A stretch of 64,000 nucleotides of DNA from the NCBI GenBank assembly GCA_037349105.1, contig JAYJMM010000083.1, positions 1,364,001 to 1,428,000 of the forward strand, written 5' to 3'. Shown here one piece after another: positions 16,370-27,830 of the stretch (the stretch's first letter is position 1; every line of letters starts with the position of its first letter). The stretch is from Limnomonas spitsbergensis. Its lineage: Eukaryota; Chlorophyta; Chlorophyceae; Chlamydomonadales. The notes beneath the pieces were generated by a model. That model had not been told where the DNA came from and made no database searches. It saw only the letters and a program-made list of their open reading frames with translations. The position numbers were made by a program, and so were the translations under genes.

Positions 16370-17740
16370 TCCCTGATCCGCAGAGGCTGCCTGCCCTTAG
16401 CCTTAGCCACGGCCGCTTCCTTCTCCCAACGTGTCTCCCTGGCGTGCTGCACTTCACCTGGCAGGTCCAGACCTTGGACTGCCCGTAACACTACAGCCCT
16501 TTCGCTAGGCAGGTCCTCTTCCCAGGCGCAATACCATTTGCAGCCTTCCGCTGCGTCCGCAGCCAACTGCCGTTTCCTGATGATACCCAAGGGCATATCC
16601 CCCTCTGGACACTCCTTGGCCCGATGGCCTCTCTGGGAACAAATGAGGCACCTGCCTCCCAGCCCCTCAGGAACTGGGCATGCAGGGAAATCATGCCCCA
16701 TCTTGCCGCATCTCAGGCACGGCTCCCCAGTAGCCGAGCCATGGCCCCAGGCTGGCGGCGCCATGTCGCTGCACCTGTAGCAAGCCCATTCTCCTCTGCG
16801 GCTGCCGCCGATGCCCTTTGTGCCTGCGCACACCTCACAGGCGGCAAAACGGCACATGCAGCACCTTCTGCTGGTCCCTTCCGCAGTGTCTAAGCTGTTC
16901 ATAGCACTGCTGAGGCGCGATTGCGACACTCGGGCACCGCGGCTCCTTGTTGCTAGCCTTGTTGCCCCTGCGGTCTAGCTCTCCGCTGTCCCCGCTGTAG
17001 CTGTTTTGGCTGCCCGCCTCTATGGCTGCGCCTCCAGCCCGGCCCTCTGGCCTGGGCGGATGCAGCACTGGCGCCTGGCTGATGCAGCTGCCCGCCAGCT
17101 GTTGGGTGATGACTCCCTCAGATTCCCTTTTTCTGAGGGCTGCCATTCTGACAACTAACTCCTCTTGCAGATCTTCCAGCGCCTGGTTGTACCCGCCCAT
17201 CCATGGGTCCGGATCGGGCTCTGGCAGCGTCCTCAGTCTGAACAACAGGCTGGACTCGACCATGACCGTGCTGCTGGTGCCCAATTCCTGGTCTGCCCCC
17301 TGCAGGCCCATGTCTTCCTTTCTCTGCTCATCCAGCTGGTCCACAAAGCTCCTCAGTGTTGCCGTCCAGCGCCCAGTGCTGTACATTGCTGGGTCACCCC
17401 AGGGTTCCCTTGCCCATGCCGGCACCGGCGTGCTGGGCTGGGCACTTCCTGGGCTGCCACTGCCTGCCCCACAGGCCGCTGTGTCTCCTGAAGCTGAGGT
17501 TTGCGGAGCCGCTGCCTGTCGCAGGTTCACCCTTACTGCGGACTGGCGCGCCCCATGCTCAAGCTCCCTTTCGAGGCTGCGTCTCCTCTCCTCGAGGGCG
17601 GCCTTCTCCCAATTTCCCTTGCTCATCCATTCCTGTTGCATCTGTTCCATGGCCTCCTCGAGGCTCCGCCCTGGACTCCTTGGTCCTGGGCCCGTGGCGG
17701 CTGGCTCCTCCATCCTGTCTGCATCCCGGGCCTCTGCCAT
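16276..17740 (-). pseudogene. Accessory ORF of element 2 with Cys-rich finger and two zinc knuckles
   Basis: ORF 17,740-16,835 (MAEARDADRMEEP..., acidic and Gln-rich, with an EEAMEQMQQEW helix) runs by a frameshift near 16,880 into 16,929-16,276. The second part has a Cys-rich segment (CCMCRFAACEVCAG...CYRC, about 16,780-16,865) and then two CCHC knuckles, CLRCGKMGHDFPAC and CLICSQRGHRAKEC (about 16,635-16,730). The pattern is that of a nucleic-acid-binding Gag nucleocapsid, yet a separate Gag lies at 29,641-31,127. I infer a second Gag-like or RNA-binding accessory protein. Confidence 0.6.
16278..16359. repeat. Perfect 29-bp inverted repeat with 24-base loop
   Basis: Arms 16,278-16,306 and 16,331-16,359 are exact reverse complements (ATCGCAGACGACGGGCCC... 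and its complement). It lies within accessory coding sequence of element 2. Confidence 0.9.
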
Positions 17741-17782
17741 GTTGATGCTGACCCGGTCAGGGTAATGAGCTCTGCTAGTGTA

Positions 17783-18214
17783 CTACTCCTCCTCTGACTC
17801 TGAATCCTCCATCAGTGGTGGCGGCCCCTCCGAAGGGTCTTCACTCTCCCCACCTAGTAGACTCGTGTCCTCATGGCTGGGATAAAAACCCTCGCGGAAC
17901 CCAAGGTTCCCGCGGCCTGGTTCCCCTGCAACTGTCCTGCTATCATCGCGTGTTCCCTGGTCTACGGCCCCGCTGTTACTGCCCGAGGGTGTTTGGGGCT
18001 CCGCCCGATCCCTGGGCTCAGCCTCAAGCGCTGACACCTCCATTTCCTCCTTTGGTTCAAGCCATTCCCATTCGGATGCTGTCTCACCAAGTGTGGTGAC
18101 AAACGCCGCCTGGAACGGTCCAGGCAGCTCAAATAGCTCTTGTGACCCTTCATCGCTGTCAGAGCCGGGGTCCCACCAGTGAGCTCCCCATCTGCCCACT
18201 CTCCAGCGACCCAA
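17783..18214 (-). CDS. Acidic ORF of element 2, unrecognised
   Basis: 143 residues, strongly Glu/Asp/Ser-rich, ending in an acidic tail (MEDSESEEE). It lies directly downstream (on the - strand) of the large accessory ORF split by the chromovirus, and upstream of the zinc-knuckle ORF. No motif seen. Possibly part of a longer polyprotein with frame breaks. Confidence 0.35.
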   Translation of the reverse strand: MGRWRVGRWGAHWWDPGSDSDEGSQELFELPGPFQAAFVTTLGETASEWEWLEPKEEMEVSALEAEPRDRAEPQTPSGSNSGAVDQGTRDDSRTVAGEPGRGNLGFREGFYPSHEDTSLLGGESEDPSEGPPPLMEDSESEEE

Positions 18215-18835
18215 CGCGGGTTAGTCTCGCAGCTCCTCCAGCTCTGCTTCGTACGTGTCTGATCCTGCCCCCCTGAACAGGGGGTGCAGTGTGCGCACTC
18301 TAGCGGGATGCGCCTGCCTCCACAGTTGCACCGTCACGCCGTTCGCCTGCCAATAAGGCACCACGCTGCTGGCCCTGGTATTATGCCAGGCTCTCCTTTC
18401 CAAACGCACCCACGGGTGCACGCAGGCCTCCAACCGTTCCAACGCGAACGGCGAGTGCGTCAGCTCTTCTTCTCCTTCCCACATGGACCCATCTTTTGGT
18501 GACAGCTGGGTCCCATATGGCCACGTGGGGCAGTCTGCCATCTCCACATGCGCCCACTGATCATCCACTCCCCACACAGACTGCATGGCTGCTGACAGCT
18601 GTCCAGGTAGCAGGACCCTTTGCATCGCCATCATCATGATTGCCCACGTTGTTGGGTATGCTCCCCTGGCATGCGTGTGCGCGTGGGATTCCGCCTCCTC
18701 AACCGACGCGCACTTGGTGATTGCTACGTTCCCTTCGCTCCTTGCGAACAGGAAGACTGGCTGGTCATCCCTAGTCGCGTGCATGTGGATCCATGCTGAT
18801 GAAACGGGCATCTCATCCTCCTGCGCCTCCCCATA

Positions 18836-18840
18836 GTAGT
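18836..18840. other. Target-site duplication (GTAGT), left copy
   Basis: Five bases GTAGT directly before the 5' LTR; repeated at 24,858-24,862 directly after the 3' LTR. Confidence 0.85.
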
Positions 18841-19265
18841 TGTAGTGGTCTTGGACCCCCCAGTCCAGTTAACTCAGTACATGTCTCCTAGTATCCAGTA
18901 CGCGAACACAACCGTTGTCACACTGCGTAGCTAACAGTGTGAGAGCAGTTGCGTGTCGTTAAGATCTCTAACAACCTTCGGTTGTACGACATGAACCTTC
19001 CAGCCTTTAGAGCCTTATCCGGGCTTGCCATCTGCCGAGCGCCTACATAACTGCGCCCCGCTAGTAATCCGGGAGTCTCTCGACAGAGATAAGTTCATTC
19101 TACCAAGCTCAATACTTGGCTCCCACTTGCAAACCCTTCAGCCAACGCCCCAGTCCCGGAGTCGACATAGCTCCCACGCACCACGTGCGCCTCCCTAGTC
19201 TTCCAGCCCAGCCTCTAGCCTAGTATCAGTAGTCTTTGTCCCCTCCCGGGCAGTAGATCACTTCA
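18841..19265 (+). repeat. 5' LTR of nested chromovirus
   Basis: Starts TGTAGTGGTCTTGG and ends GATCACTTCA. The right copy at 24,434-24,857 is nearly identical. Confidence 0.92.
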
Positions 19266-21151
19266 GTGGTTTCACGAGCCAAGGTCTCTTTACCGTAGTG
19301 TCGAGCCACCCGAATGGAAACCATCGGACACAACCAGTATCCCCGAGTTTCCTCGCGTGCCCAGTCTTCGAGTATCCTCCGGCATCCTCTCGAGGATCAA
19401 GTCCTTGACTCTCCCAGACCTTCAATTTTGCACTCCAATCTCTCAACAGCAAACTTGAGATACATAGATATCAAAGAGTCGCTGCAGATTGAAAGGAATT
19501 GTGAATTGTTGGAATCTCCCAGTCCCAGCCATTGATCCACCGAGCATTTTTTTCGCGCCAAGCCTAGCCACAAACTCAGTCCCAGTCATCAGTCATGATG
19601 TACCACGTCAAAATTTGTTCGACGCGATTACGCGCGTGCCACCCTGTCATACGTGTCAAGCTTCTGTCTAGTCAAGCCAAGCTATGGTCACTCATTTCCA
19701 ATCTCGCAACCCGGCTCTCAGAGTTCCGTTGAGTTAAGCCACCCCAGCACCTAGCGCATGTCGCGGACAAGCACCTTGGGTTCAGCATCAGCCTGTCGAC
19801 GCCTACAGGCTACGGCGCGAAGCTCCCCCCCCCATGCTGTCGTACCGCAACCTGTCGACGCCTACAGGCTACTGCGCGAAGCTCCCCCCCCCCATGCTGT
19901 CGTACCGCATCCTGTCGACGCCTACAGGCTACTGCGCGAAGCTCCCCCCCCTGGTCGTACAACAACCTGTCAACGCCTACAGGCGACATATCGACAAGCT
20001 CCCCTCCCCTTCTAGCCATTTCCAGCCGCTTACTAAGCGTTGCCTTCGCAATTATCATGACGCTGTTTCCATGTCTTCCAGTGGGGTCGCTATCGCTGTC
20101 ACCCCGACGGATCAAGTTGTTGCCGTCGCAATTCCAGTCCAGGCCGATATCATTGCAGCCCAACCGTTGCTGCTCCTGCCCAAGCCAAGCGTATAATGGG
20201 CGATATACTGCCATCTCTCTCGCGTATCTGCAGCTCAAGTCACTCACATGTCCAGTCGCTGACTACCTAGCTCCTCTGCAAATCGAGAGACTACCAGACC
20301 CAGTCAATCAGAGCTATGCAAGCAAATCTACCAAAATGTATCGTACCCTTGCTGACACGTTATGTAACGTGGCGGAACAGTTCGAGATCGAGTCCAGATT
20401 CCAGCCGAGTCGCACCCAGGCCCGAGTCCAGGTCAGACATTTTTTAATTTCGCGAGTACGAATATTTGCCCACCCCAAGCTGTCGCTACAGCCCCAGGCA
20501 TTGGTTCCTCCAATCTCAGCTCTCCCTGCTGTCCATACTAGTTCCAGCTCAAGAGAACAAATATCGCGGCCCTGCCTTGTCTAAACATGCATGGGCTCTT
20601 CTAGTTCCTTCAGATTTACGCGACACAGCAAAATGCCGAGCCTTTCAGATGACCCAGCCGCTGTCCGTGATGGAAGTGGACTTCCCCTAGTCCAGTCCCT
20701 AGCATCAATCTATGACGGCCAGCACATGGTCAAAGTCTCCCTAGTCTATTTCATACTGGATCTAGCTCTAGTTCCTGATTTCCCAAGAAAATGGGACTCC
20801 CCGTTCGTATGTCGCGATTCAAGCCGGTGGCCACCGCTTCCGATCAAGTTGTCCCTGTAGCCAGGGCAGTGACTTTAAAATTATGCTCGGCCGGGCTGCT
20901 TTTGAAATCATTGCCCACATCCTGTCCATATTCTTGTCGATGCATCTTGTGGCTAACATACAATCTTGACTCGATGAGGCTTCCATCACCCAATGGGGAT
21001 GGAGTCGTGTAAACCTAGTGCGTCTACCGTGGCACTCGCGGTGCAACAGCCCGTGTAGTGAAGACCACCGCCCCTATGCCCACGGTTACTGATTTTCAGA
21101 ACTCCGCGGAAGACGAACGCCCCGCCAGATGAAATCCCAGCTGACCTCGCC
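19266..21151 (+). other. Leader / degenerate gag region of nested chromovirus
   Basis: GTGGTTTCACGAGCC directly after the LTR is a candidate primer-binding site; I cannot name the tRNA. No ORF longer than about 175 codons and no zinc knuckle was found where Gag should be. A 55-60 bp tandem repeat lies at 19,792-20,010. Gag is probably degenerate or absent. Confidence 0.5.
19792..20010 (+). repeat. 55-60 bp tandem repeat, about 3.7 copies
   Basis: Units start with CCTGTCGACGCCTACAGG at 19,792, 19,851, 19,911 and (CCTGTCAACG...) 19,966. Each start can fold as a CCTGT/ACAGG hairpin and is followed by a C run and GTCGTAC. Confidence 0.85.
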
Positions 21152-22438
21152 GTGAGATACCTCAACTCCGGTCGATACAAGTCCTTCGTCGCGGTCCTTA
21201 CGCCTCACGAGCTAAGCCCAGACGACAGTGAGGTCGACCTTGATAGGGTACCAAACCAACCCAGTGGAGAACCAGTCGATGCCCAGCCATGCAAACTTGA
21301 CGTGAACATGGACCATGTGCACCCAGCCATGCAAACTGAAATGTGCAACGTAATTGACAGTTTTGCAGACATTTTCAGTGAAACTCCTCAAGCCGGTGGA
21401 GCTAATATCCCACCCCTCGAGCACACAATCGATCTTGTCCCCGGTGCGAAGCCCCCTTTCCGAAGGAACTGTCGCCTTTCTCCCAGTGAAATGATCGAGC
21501 TCAAGTCACAAGTTACCGAACTCCTAGCGAAGGGAATCATCACCCCTATCAATTCTCCATACGGAGCTCCAGTCCTCTTTGTCAAGAAACCAAGCGGTGG
21601 CTTCAGGTTTTGCCTTGATTACCGAGCCCTCAATGAAATAACTCTCAAGCTCCGCTATCCGCTACCGCGCATTGATGACCTGCTGGATGCAGCCCGCGGT
21701 GCCACTTGTTACTCCAGCCTTGACATGGCAGGTGGCTTTCACCAGCTGCTGATTTCCGAGGAAGACGTGCCTAAAACCGCGTTCGCGACACCATTCGGTC
21801 ACTATGCATGGCGATGTCTGCCTATGGGACTTTCCAACGCGCCCAGCCAGTACCAGAGTACAGTTAACAAGATCTTCCAGTCCCTGTCCTTCGTGCTGAT
21901 TTACATCGATGACATCCTCATCCTGTTGCAATCCACAGCAGAACATCTAGACCACTTGAACCAGGTGTTTACGAAGATTCGTGAAGCCGGGCTGCAAGTG
22001 CGCTTTTCGAAGTGCAGATTTTTACAAGAACAAGTCAAGTACCTAGGCCACATTCTTTCCAAAGAGGGAGTGCGCGCAGACCCAGAAAAACTTCGTACCC
22101 TGACCGAGTGGGAATTCCCAACCAATGCCACAGGCATACTCCAATTCTTGGGACTTGCGAATAATTTTCGCAAATTCGTACCTAACCTATCGCGACTAGC
22201 AGCTCCCCTGCACCAGCTCACCAGGAAAAAAGTACAATTCACCAAGAGCGAAGATGCCATCCTAGCATTTGAAGCCATCAAGGAGGCGTTAGCTTCACCT
22301 CCAGTCCTAGCGTACCCGAATCCAGACTTGCCCTACGAACTAGTATCTGACGCATCCATGAGGTTGCGGTGCAGTACTCACCCAGCAGGGCCGACCAGTC
22401 GCGTACTTCTCCTCCAAGTTCAGCCCAGCCGAGCATAA
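21152..22438 (+). pseudogene. Chromovirus Pol, part 1: reverse transcriptase
   Basis: About 428 residues, open before the first ATG. RT begins around LEHTIDLVPGAKPPFRR, with FCLDYRALNEIT, SSLDMAGGFHQL, LPMGLSNAPSQYQ and catalytic YIDD at about 21,902-21,913. The RNase H start SDASM near 22,345 is followed by a frameshift at about 22,362; true RNase H (CGAVLTQQGRPVAYF) continues in the next frame. The last 25 residues of this frame are out of phase. Confidence 0.85.
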
Positions 22439-23740
22439 TTACACCACAGGTGAACAAGAACTTCTAGTAATCATCAAGGCACTCAAAGAATGGCGCTGCT
22501 ATCTTGAGGGCAGCCAAGGACTTTCAATTGTCACTGATCACAATCCCTTGACATTTTTCACCAAGCAACCGACCCTGTCCAGAAGACAAGCGCGATGGAG
22601 CGAATTCATGTCGAGGTTCCAGTTTTCAGTCCGCTACCGGCCCGGTGCAACCAACCCTGCTGACTCCCTGTCGAGATTGCCATACCAAGGTGAAGCAGCA
22701 GCGCTCATGCTTTTCGCGATCACAGTAAACGAGTCCAGTCCAGACCTCATGCAGCAAATAAAAGCTGAATCCCTGACAGATCTAGATTTCAAGGACCCAA
22801 CTGTCACAAAACAGTGGTCACTCCAGCATGGCTACTGGTCATTCCGCGGTCGAATCATTGTTCCAGCCACTGTCCGAGCACGTGTCCTGAAAGAGCACCA
22901 TGCAACCCTCATTGCCGGCCATTTCAGCTGGACCAAGACCCTAGACTTGGTTCAGCGACAGTTCTGGTGGCCCAGCATGGCTGCTGATGTCCAACAGTTC
23001 GTGTCCACATGCCAAACATGCCAAGCAAACAAGGCCTCATGCAAACGACCGTATGGGTTGCTCCAGCCCTTGCCCATCCCAGACACTAGGTGGCACACTG
23101 TCACTATGGACTTCGTGTTCGATCTTCCCATGTCTTCAGAGAAAAACGATGGAATCATGGTCATTGTTGACAAGCTTACCAAGTATGTCTGCCTAGCACC
23201 AGTCCAGAAATCCAGTACCTCAGAGGACATAGCACGAGCCTTTATCAAACATGTTTACCAACACCATGGCCTACCGAAAAATATTATATCGGATCGAGAT
23301 GTGCGTTTTACCTCACAGTTCTGGCGCAATATGTGCACCCGCATGCGAATCGAGCCGCGTTTTTCAACTGCTTTCCACCCTCAAACCGATGGGCAAACCG
23401 AGCGCATGAACCGAGTCGTTGAAGAAATGCTGAGGCATTTCATTGATGGAAATCATGTCACATGGGAAGAACTCTTGCCCATAGTCGCCCTGACTAAAAA
23501 TAATGCAAAATCCAGTGTCACCGGACAGAGCCCATTTTACTTGAACACCGCAAGGCACCCAAACACACCCTTGTCTGTCCAGATGCCTGACAAGCAAATC
23601 CCAGCCCTTGACGCGGTATTCGCAGACCTAGACATCACATTTGTACGAGTCAAGCAGCTTTTGCGCTCTGCCCGCTCTGAAAAGACAGACAGAAAACGTA
23701 CGCTGATTCAAGATTCCGAGCACCATACTCCTTTAAAACA
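22363..23740 (+). pseudogene. Chromovirus Pol, part 2: RNase H and integrase
   Basis: Same frame throughout, in register after the frameshift near 22,362. RNase H continues with EQELLVIIKALKEW and VTDHNPLTFF. Integrase has the HHCC zinc domain (HHATLIAGHFSW...CQTCQANKASC), then core Asp in VTMDFVFDLP, Asp in IISDRDVRF and Glu in HPQTDGQTERMNR. A second frameshift near 23,735 moves the GPY/F-like C-terminus (LHPKYIGLVQIL) into another frame. Confidence 0.85.
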
Positions 23741-24170
23741 GGAGATCAAGTCATGGTCTCCACCAGAAATTTCAAGTACAAGGCAGGTGTTCAGAAATTG
23801 CATCCCAAGTACATTGGCCTAGTCCAGATCCTGTCAATGAAACAAGGAGGCACCGCTGCGAAACTAGCATTGCCTGCCAATTACGAACGAGTTCACCCAG
23901 TTTTTCATGTACCGTATCCTTGCTCAAGCCCTTCCAATCCTCAAGCGATTCCATGCTTGTACCCGCTGGACCTGAAATGGAAGACGGCCTTCCTTTCTAT
24001 CAAGTTGAGGCACTCTTGTCCCACCGAATCCGCAAGGTTGGCAAAAAAAAAAAAAAATCAAACAAGTCCTAGTCAAGTGGAAAGCATACGACGACACCCA
24101 CAATTCATGGGAACCGCTCGCTAACCTCACTCCAGCCGTGCTCGAGCAACCTAAAACATTTCGCAAGTAA
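23741..24170 (+). pseudogene. Chromovirus integrase C-terminus and chromodomain (frameshifted)
   Basis: Frame changes at about 23,735, between 23,950 and 23,980, and at the A run 24,043-24,056 divide this part. A chromodomain can be recognised: YQVEALLSHRI, then after the A run VLVKWKAYDDTHNSWEPLAN and a terminal TAA at 24,168. The chromodomain is the module that lets chromoviruses recognise histone methylation in heterochromatin. Confidence 0.8.
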
Positions 24171-24420
24171 TGTTGCAGCCTTCCTTGTCATTAAGGGAAC
24201 ATATTTAACACTGTCCAAGTGTCTCTTATTTACCAGCCTAGCCCAGACTATTCTCTCCAGATCTTGCCAAGCAGAATTAAAATCCAGCCTAGCAAATGAA
24301 AAAAAAAAAATCGTGTCAAGTCATGTAAATTTACAAGATTAATCCCTGTCTTACCAGCCGAGTTATCCAGCTACAAGTCGCTACAGCCTACGCTCCTTGC
24401 AGCGCGTTATGCACGCAGCA

Positions 24421-24433
24421 AAGGGGGAGGTGT
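24421..24433 (+). promoter_or_regulatory. Polypurine tract of nested chromovirus
   Basis: AAAGGGGGAGGTG directly before the TG of the 3' LTR. Confidence 0.8.
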
Positions 24434-24857
24434 GTAGTGGTCTTGGACCCCCCAGTCCAGTTAACTCAGTACATGTCTCCTAGTATCCAGTACGCGAACA
24501 CAACCGTTGTCACACTGCGTAGCTAACAGTGTGAGAGCAGTTGCGTGTCGTTAAGATCTCTAACAACCTTCGGTTGTACGACATGAACCTTCCAGCCTTT
24601 AGAGCCTTATCCGGGCTTGCCATCTGCCGAGCGCCTACATAAGTGCGCCCCGCTAGTAAACCGGGAGTCTCTCGACAGAGATAAGTTCATTCTACCAAGC
24701 TCAATACTTGGCTCCCACTTGCAAACCCTTCAGCCAACGCCCCAGTCCCGGAGTCGACATAGCTCCCACGCACCACGTGCGCCTCCCTAGTCTTCCAGCC
24801 CAGCCTCTAGCCTAGTATCAGTAGTCTTTGTCCCCTCCCGGGCAGTAGATCACTTCA
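24434..24857 (+). repeat. 3' LTR of nested chromovirus
   Basis: Starts TGTAGTGGTCTTGG, ends GATCACTTCA, followed by GTAGT, the right target-site duplication (24,858-24,862). Confidence 0.92.
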
Positions 24858-25579
24858 GTAGTACGACACCAGCTGCTGCACTGGGATGGCTGCTCTGGCG
24901 TCCCCCGGAGCCAGTCCCCACGGCACAGCTTGGCCCGCCACCACCCTTGGTATGAGGATTGCCGCCTCAATCGTATCCTCGCATCGTCTGGGCATGCTGT
25001 AGTGGCAAAGCCCAGCACCGTCGTAGCTCCCCACAGCCGACCCGTCGCCCCTTCTGTGCCCTCCTGTGGCTATTGCATGCACGGGCACAAAGAATGCGTA
25101 GTCTCTCAGGCTGGGGTGCTCCATCAGCTGATGGACGCAGTCCTCTGCCCACGGCGTGCACATGAATCCTGGTAGCGCGCCTCGCCACACTCCCTCTGTG
25201 CGTGCGCTGTCAGGCACCTCCAGGCGCGCCCTGTCGGCTGCATCCACTGCTGTAACGCCTTCTCTGATTACATGGCCCACAAGCTCGTTGACGCAGTATG
25301 CATAGATGGGGTGCGCCCACTCCCGCTGCATATACTCGTCCATCACCGTTCCGGTTCGGATGTACCCTTTGATTGCTGCAATCAGCAGCTCTGCCGTCAC
25401 TGCATCCCATGGAAAGACCAGTCTGGCAACTGTCTGCATGGCAGCCTTCCTGTTGACGCAGATCTGCTCCCTGTCTGCGAGGAGCCTGTGTTTTTGCAAC
25501 CTACACAGCCCATCCTTGTAATCCGCTGGCAGCGTGATCGTGGCCCCCGTTGCTGACGCCTCTGGCAGCTGGTATTCCC

Positions 25580-26362
25580 CTAGGCGGTACCATTGCACAA
25601 AGCTCCTGCTCTCTGGCGGGCTAGGCTGCCCTGGCCTGGGGCTAATGCGCTCTCTGCTGCTAGACCTGTCGCGGCGGTCCTCACCAGCCTCGTCATACTC
25701 CAAATCCTGTTCCTTCCAGCGGACCACCTGTCCAAGCTGCTGCTGCGTAGCGGCCCTCTGGCCATCTCGGTCCATCCTCCAGGGTTGTACTTAGAGGTGG
25801 TAATATGATGGGTCCTGACGGGCCTTGCCGTGTCCTCCTCCTGGCTCATTGCTGCAGCCCCCCGGCCCCTCGGGTGGCGACCTCGCCCGCTGAGTGGATC
25901 CAGGGTCTTGGCGGCTGCTCCCGCTTCCTGTGTCGCCTTGGCCACACGGTGTACCTGGGTATAACAAGGTGGGACTGGCTCATTGCCTTGAGGTTCTGCG
26001 TCTCTTTCAGCGGTCTCAAAGCTGTCCTCAATGGAACTGGCTTCCCACTCTTCTACTCCGTGCGGGTGCACTGCCTCCCACATCCTTATGTCAATCTCAT
26101 CCATTCGGACATGGTAGTCCACCCACTCCTTGTCCAGGAATATCTGTAACAAGCTGGGCCACCCCTCACACGGGGCTGGGCACCCCCTGTGCTGGAGGTC
26201 CCTCAGGAAGCCTACTGCGTGGTCAATGGATCTGGCTGACCCTGCAAGCATAGTACCGTAATGGTTCATTGCTAGTGATTCCACCACCATCTTCCAGTGG
26301 TGCTTTTGCTGGGCCACCTGCCCCTCTGGCACCCCCTGGAAGGCCACAGGTAGTTCTGCCAC
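25580..26362 (-). pseudogene. Accessory ORF of element 2, unrecognised
   Basis: 260 residues, with an ordered N-terminal part (MAELPVAFQGVPEGQ..., LLQIFLDKEWVDYHVRMDE) and a charged, low-complexity C-terminal part. It overlaps, in another frame, the start of the ORF split by the chromovirus; a frameshift near 25,770 may join them. No motif recognised. Confidence 0.4.
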
Positions 26363-26485
26363 CTGGTTCTCCTCAACTTGGGCTGTTGTGGCCTGGTCGT
26401 ATCCTCCGTGGATAGAGACTAGACAAACGTGCTCTTCTTGCTCTGCCCACCTGGGACCCTCTAGCTGCTCTGCTGCTCCCGGCCA

Positions 26486-27327
26486 TCATGGCGGGCCTGG
26501 CAGCGCGCTTGGGCATGCTGCAGACTGCTGTGCCCTCCAGTCCTCGAACGAGACCCCTTGGGCCGCTGCATAGGCCTGCCGCATGAGTTCGTCCTCGCCC
26601 TCCTGGCCGCGGCCAGGTCCCCTGGCTTCCATGCCATGCTCTAGGCCTGCTGGTGCCCGCAGCCTGTCAAGGCGGCTGCTCTCGCATGCTTGCAAGGCGT
26701 CCCCTTCCGGGCACGCACTTGAAAAGTGCCATGGCCTCAGGCACTTGAAGCATACACCCCCATCGTGGGGACCGAGGACGGTTTATCTACCTCCGGTCCA
26801 GCCTCGCCCTGCCTGGGCCCTGCCCGGCAGACTCTGGCCGGAGGCTCTCCTCCTGTTCTGCTCATACCCCTCTCGCCTTTGCGTCCTGGCTAGGCCCCCC
26901 GAGCCTCGCTCTGGGGACCTGCCTCTAGGCTGGCTCATATGCTGCCCTCCTGAGCTCTCCTCTCGCCGCCCCCTGAATCTATCACTGCCCTCCATGCTGG
27001 CCGACCGGCGCCTCCTGCCCCTGCCATGTTCGTCAGGCGGGTTGCGTGCCCTGGTGGCTGGTTCTGACCGCTGGGTCCTAGCCTCGGGTGTGGGTACCAC
27101 CTCATGGTGCCTCCCAACTTGGACCCTCTGGGAGCTCCTGCTGCGCTCTCTGGGCTCCTGAGCCCTGTTAGCGTCACCAGAAGCTGTCCCCTTCCGCTGC
27201 GCGCGGGCATCCTCACTGGCCTCCCTGGCCCTGTCGTCTTCCTCTGGTCCTTTATGACCAGGATCCTCCTCAGCCAGCACATGTCGCTCCTCCTGACCAG
27301 GGTGCTCGTTCTAGTCGTCTGTGTCAT
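26486..27327 (-). pseudogene. Arg/Ser-rich accessory ORF of element 2 with zinc knuckle
   Basis: ORF 27,280-26,783 is Arg/Ser/Glu-rich (ARAQRKGTASGD, GRGRRRRSASMEGS). After a frame change, a CCHC knuckle CFKCLRPWHFSSAC follows at about 26,710-26,755, then RLRAPAGLEHGMEARGPGR and a stop near 26,486. The arrangement, basic low-complexity then one knuckle, suits an RNA-binding protein. Frame breaks make it a probable pseudogene. Confidence 0.5.
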
Positions 27328-27830
27328 TCTCCCAGGGAGACGCCGGGCGGAACATCTCCTGGATGCAAGCTGCCAACTCTGGGTCGACAGGGACTGGTGG
27401 TGAGGCGCCCTCGGCGCCCCTCATCCCGTGGCTTAACGGCTGCCCCGCCTGCTGATCTCCAATTGACTTGTACAGGTGTCGCAGCTGATCTGCGTGCAGG
27501 ATGTATTGCTGCTGCACCTCAGTGAGCTGCTCATTGGCATCCTGAATGTCTGTCCACCTGGCCTGTTGCAGGCGCAGATATTCCACTGAGGCCGCCGCCT
27601 GGCGGAACAACTCCTCCTCCTTCCTCTTCAGATCCTTCTGCAGGATCTTCACCTGGCTGGGCAGCCTGTCCGTTTCCCAGGACTTCCTGCTAGGAGGTAC
27701 CTCCTGGGGCTCCTCCTCCTCATTGTCTGCTTCTTCCTCCTCCTCGTCTTCCCTGCCAGGCTGTCCCTGGCCGCGGTCCGCGTCACCGCGCTGGCCTTTC
27801 GTGCCCCGCGCTTTGCCTTCCGCTCATGGA
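27311..27830 (-). pseudogene. Acidic and coiled-coil ORF of element 2
   Basis: The - strand frame is open from about 27,830 without an ATG. An acidic run (EDEEEEEADNEEEEP, about 27,700-27,750) leads into a coiled coil (VKILQKDLKRKEEELFRQ, WTDIQDANEQLTEVQQQY) and a tail ending NDTDD. No family recognised. The lack of a start suggests a frameshift from the ORF upstream (28,095 or 28,933). Confidence 0.4.

Larger units (their letters stand above)
18841..24857 (+). mobile_element. Nested chromovirus (Ty3/gypsy LTR retrotransposon with chromodomain)
   Basis: Bounded by about 425 bp LTRs that begin TG and end CA, flanked by GTAGT. Contains a leader with no intact Gag, protease/RT/RNase H, integrase, C-terminal chromodomain and a polypurine tract before the 3' LTR. 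By eye the LTRs differ at only about two positions (near 19,052 and 19,079 in the left copy), so insertion is recent. Pol has at least four frameshifts, so it cannot be autonomous as written. Confidence 0.93.
18221..25775 (-). pseudogene. Accessory ORF of element 2 split by the nested chromovirus
   Basis: The - strand ORF 25,775-24,858 reads up to the target-site duplication and resumes, in frame, at 18,840-18,221 once the chromovirus and one copy of GTAGT are removed. The two parts give about 511 residues. The first has a basic/charged N-terminus and an ordered region with VNELVGHVIREGVTAVDAADR; the second contains SSAWIHMHATRDDQPVFLFA. No known family recognised. The frame was open at the time of insertion, so this ORF was still intact then, unlike its neighbours now. 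Confidence 0.6.

Noticed and set aside
19266..19290. Assigning a specific tRNA to the chromovirus primer-binding site
   Set aside because: GTGGTTTCACGAGCC cannot be matched to a tRNA without the host tRNA set.
24855..25775. The - strand ORF as a complete gene ending at 24,855
   Set aside because: Its last codons run into the chromovirus LTR, and the frame resumes beyond the nested element.
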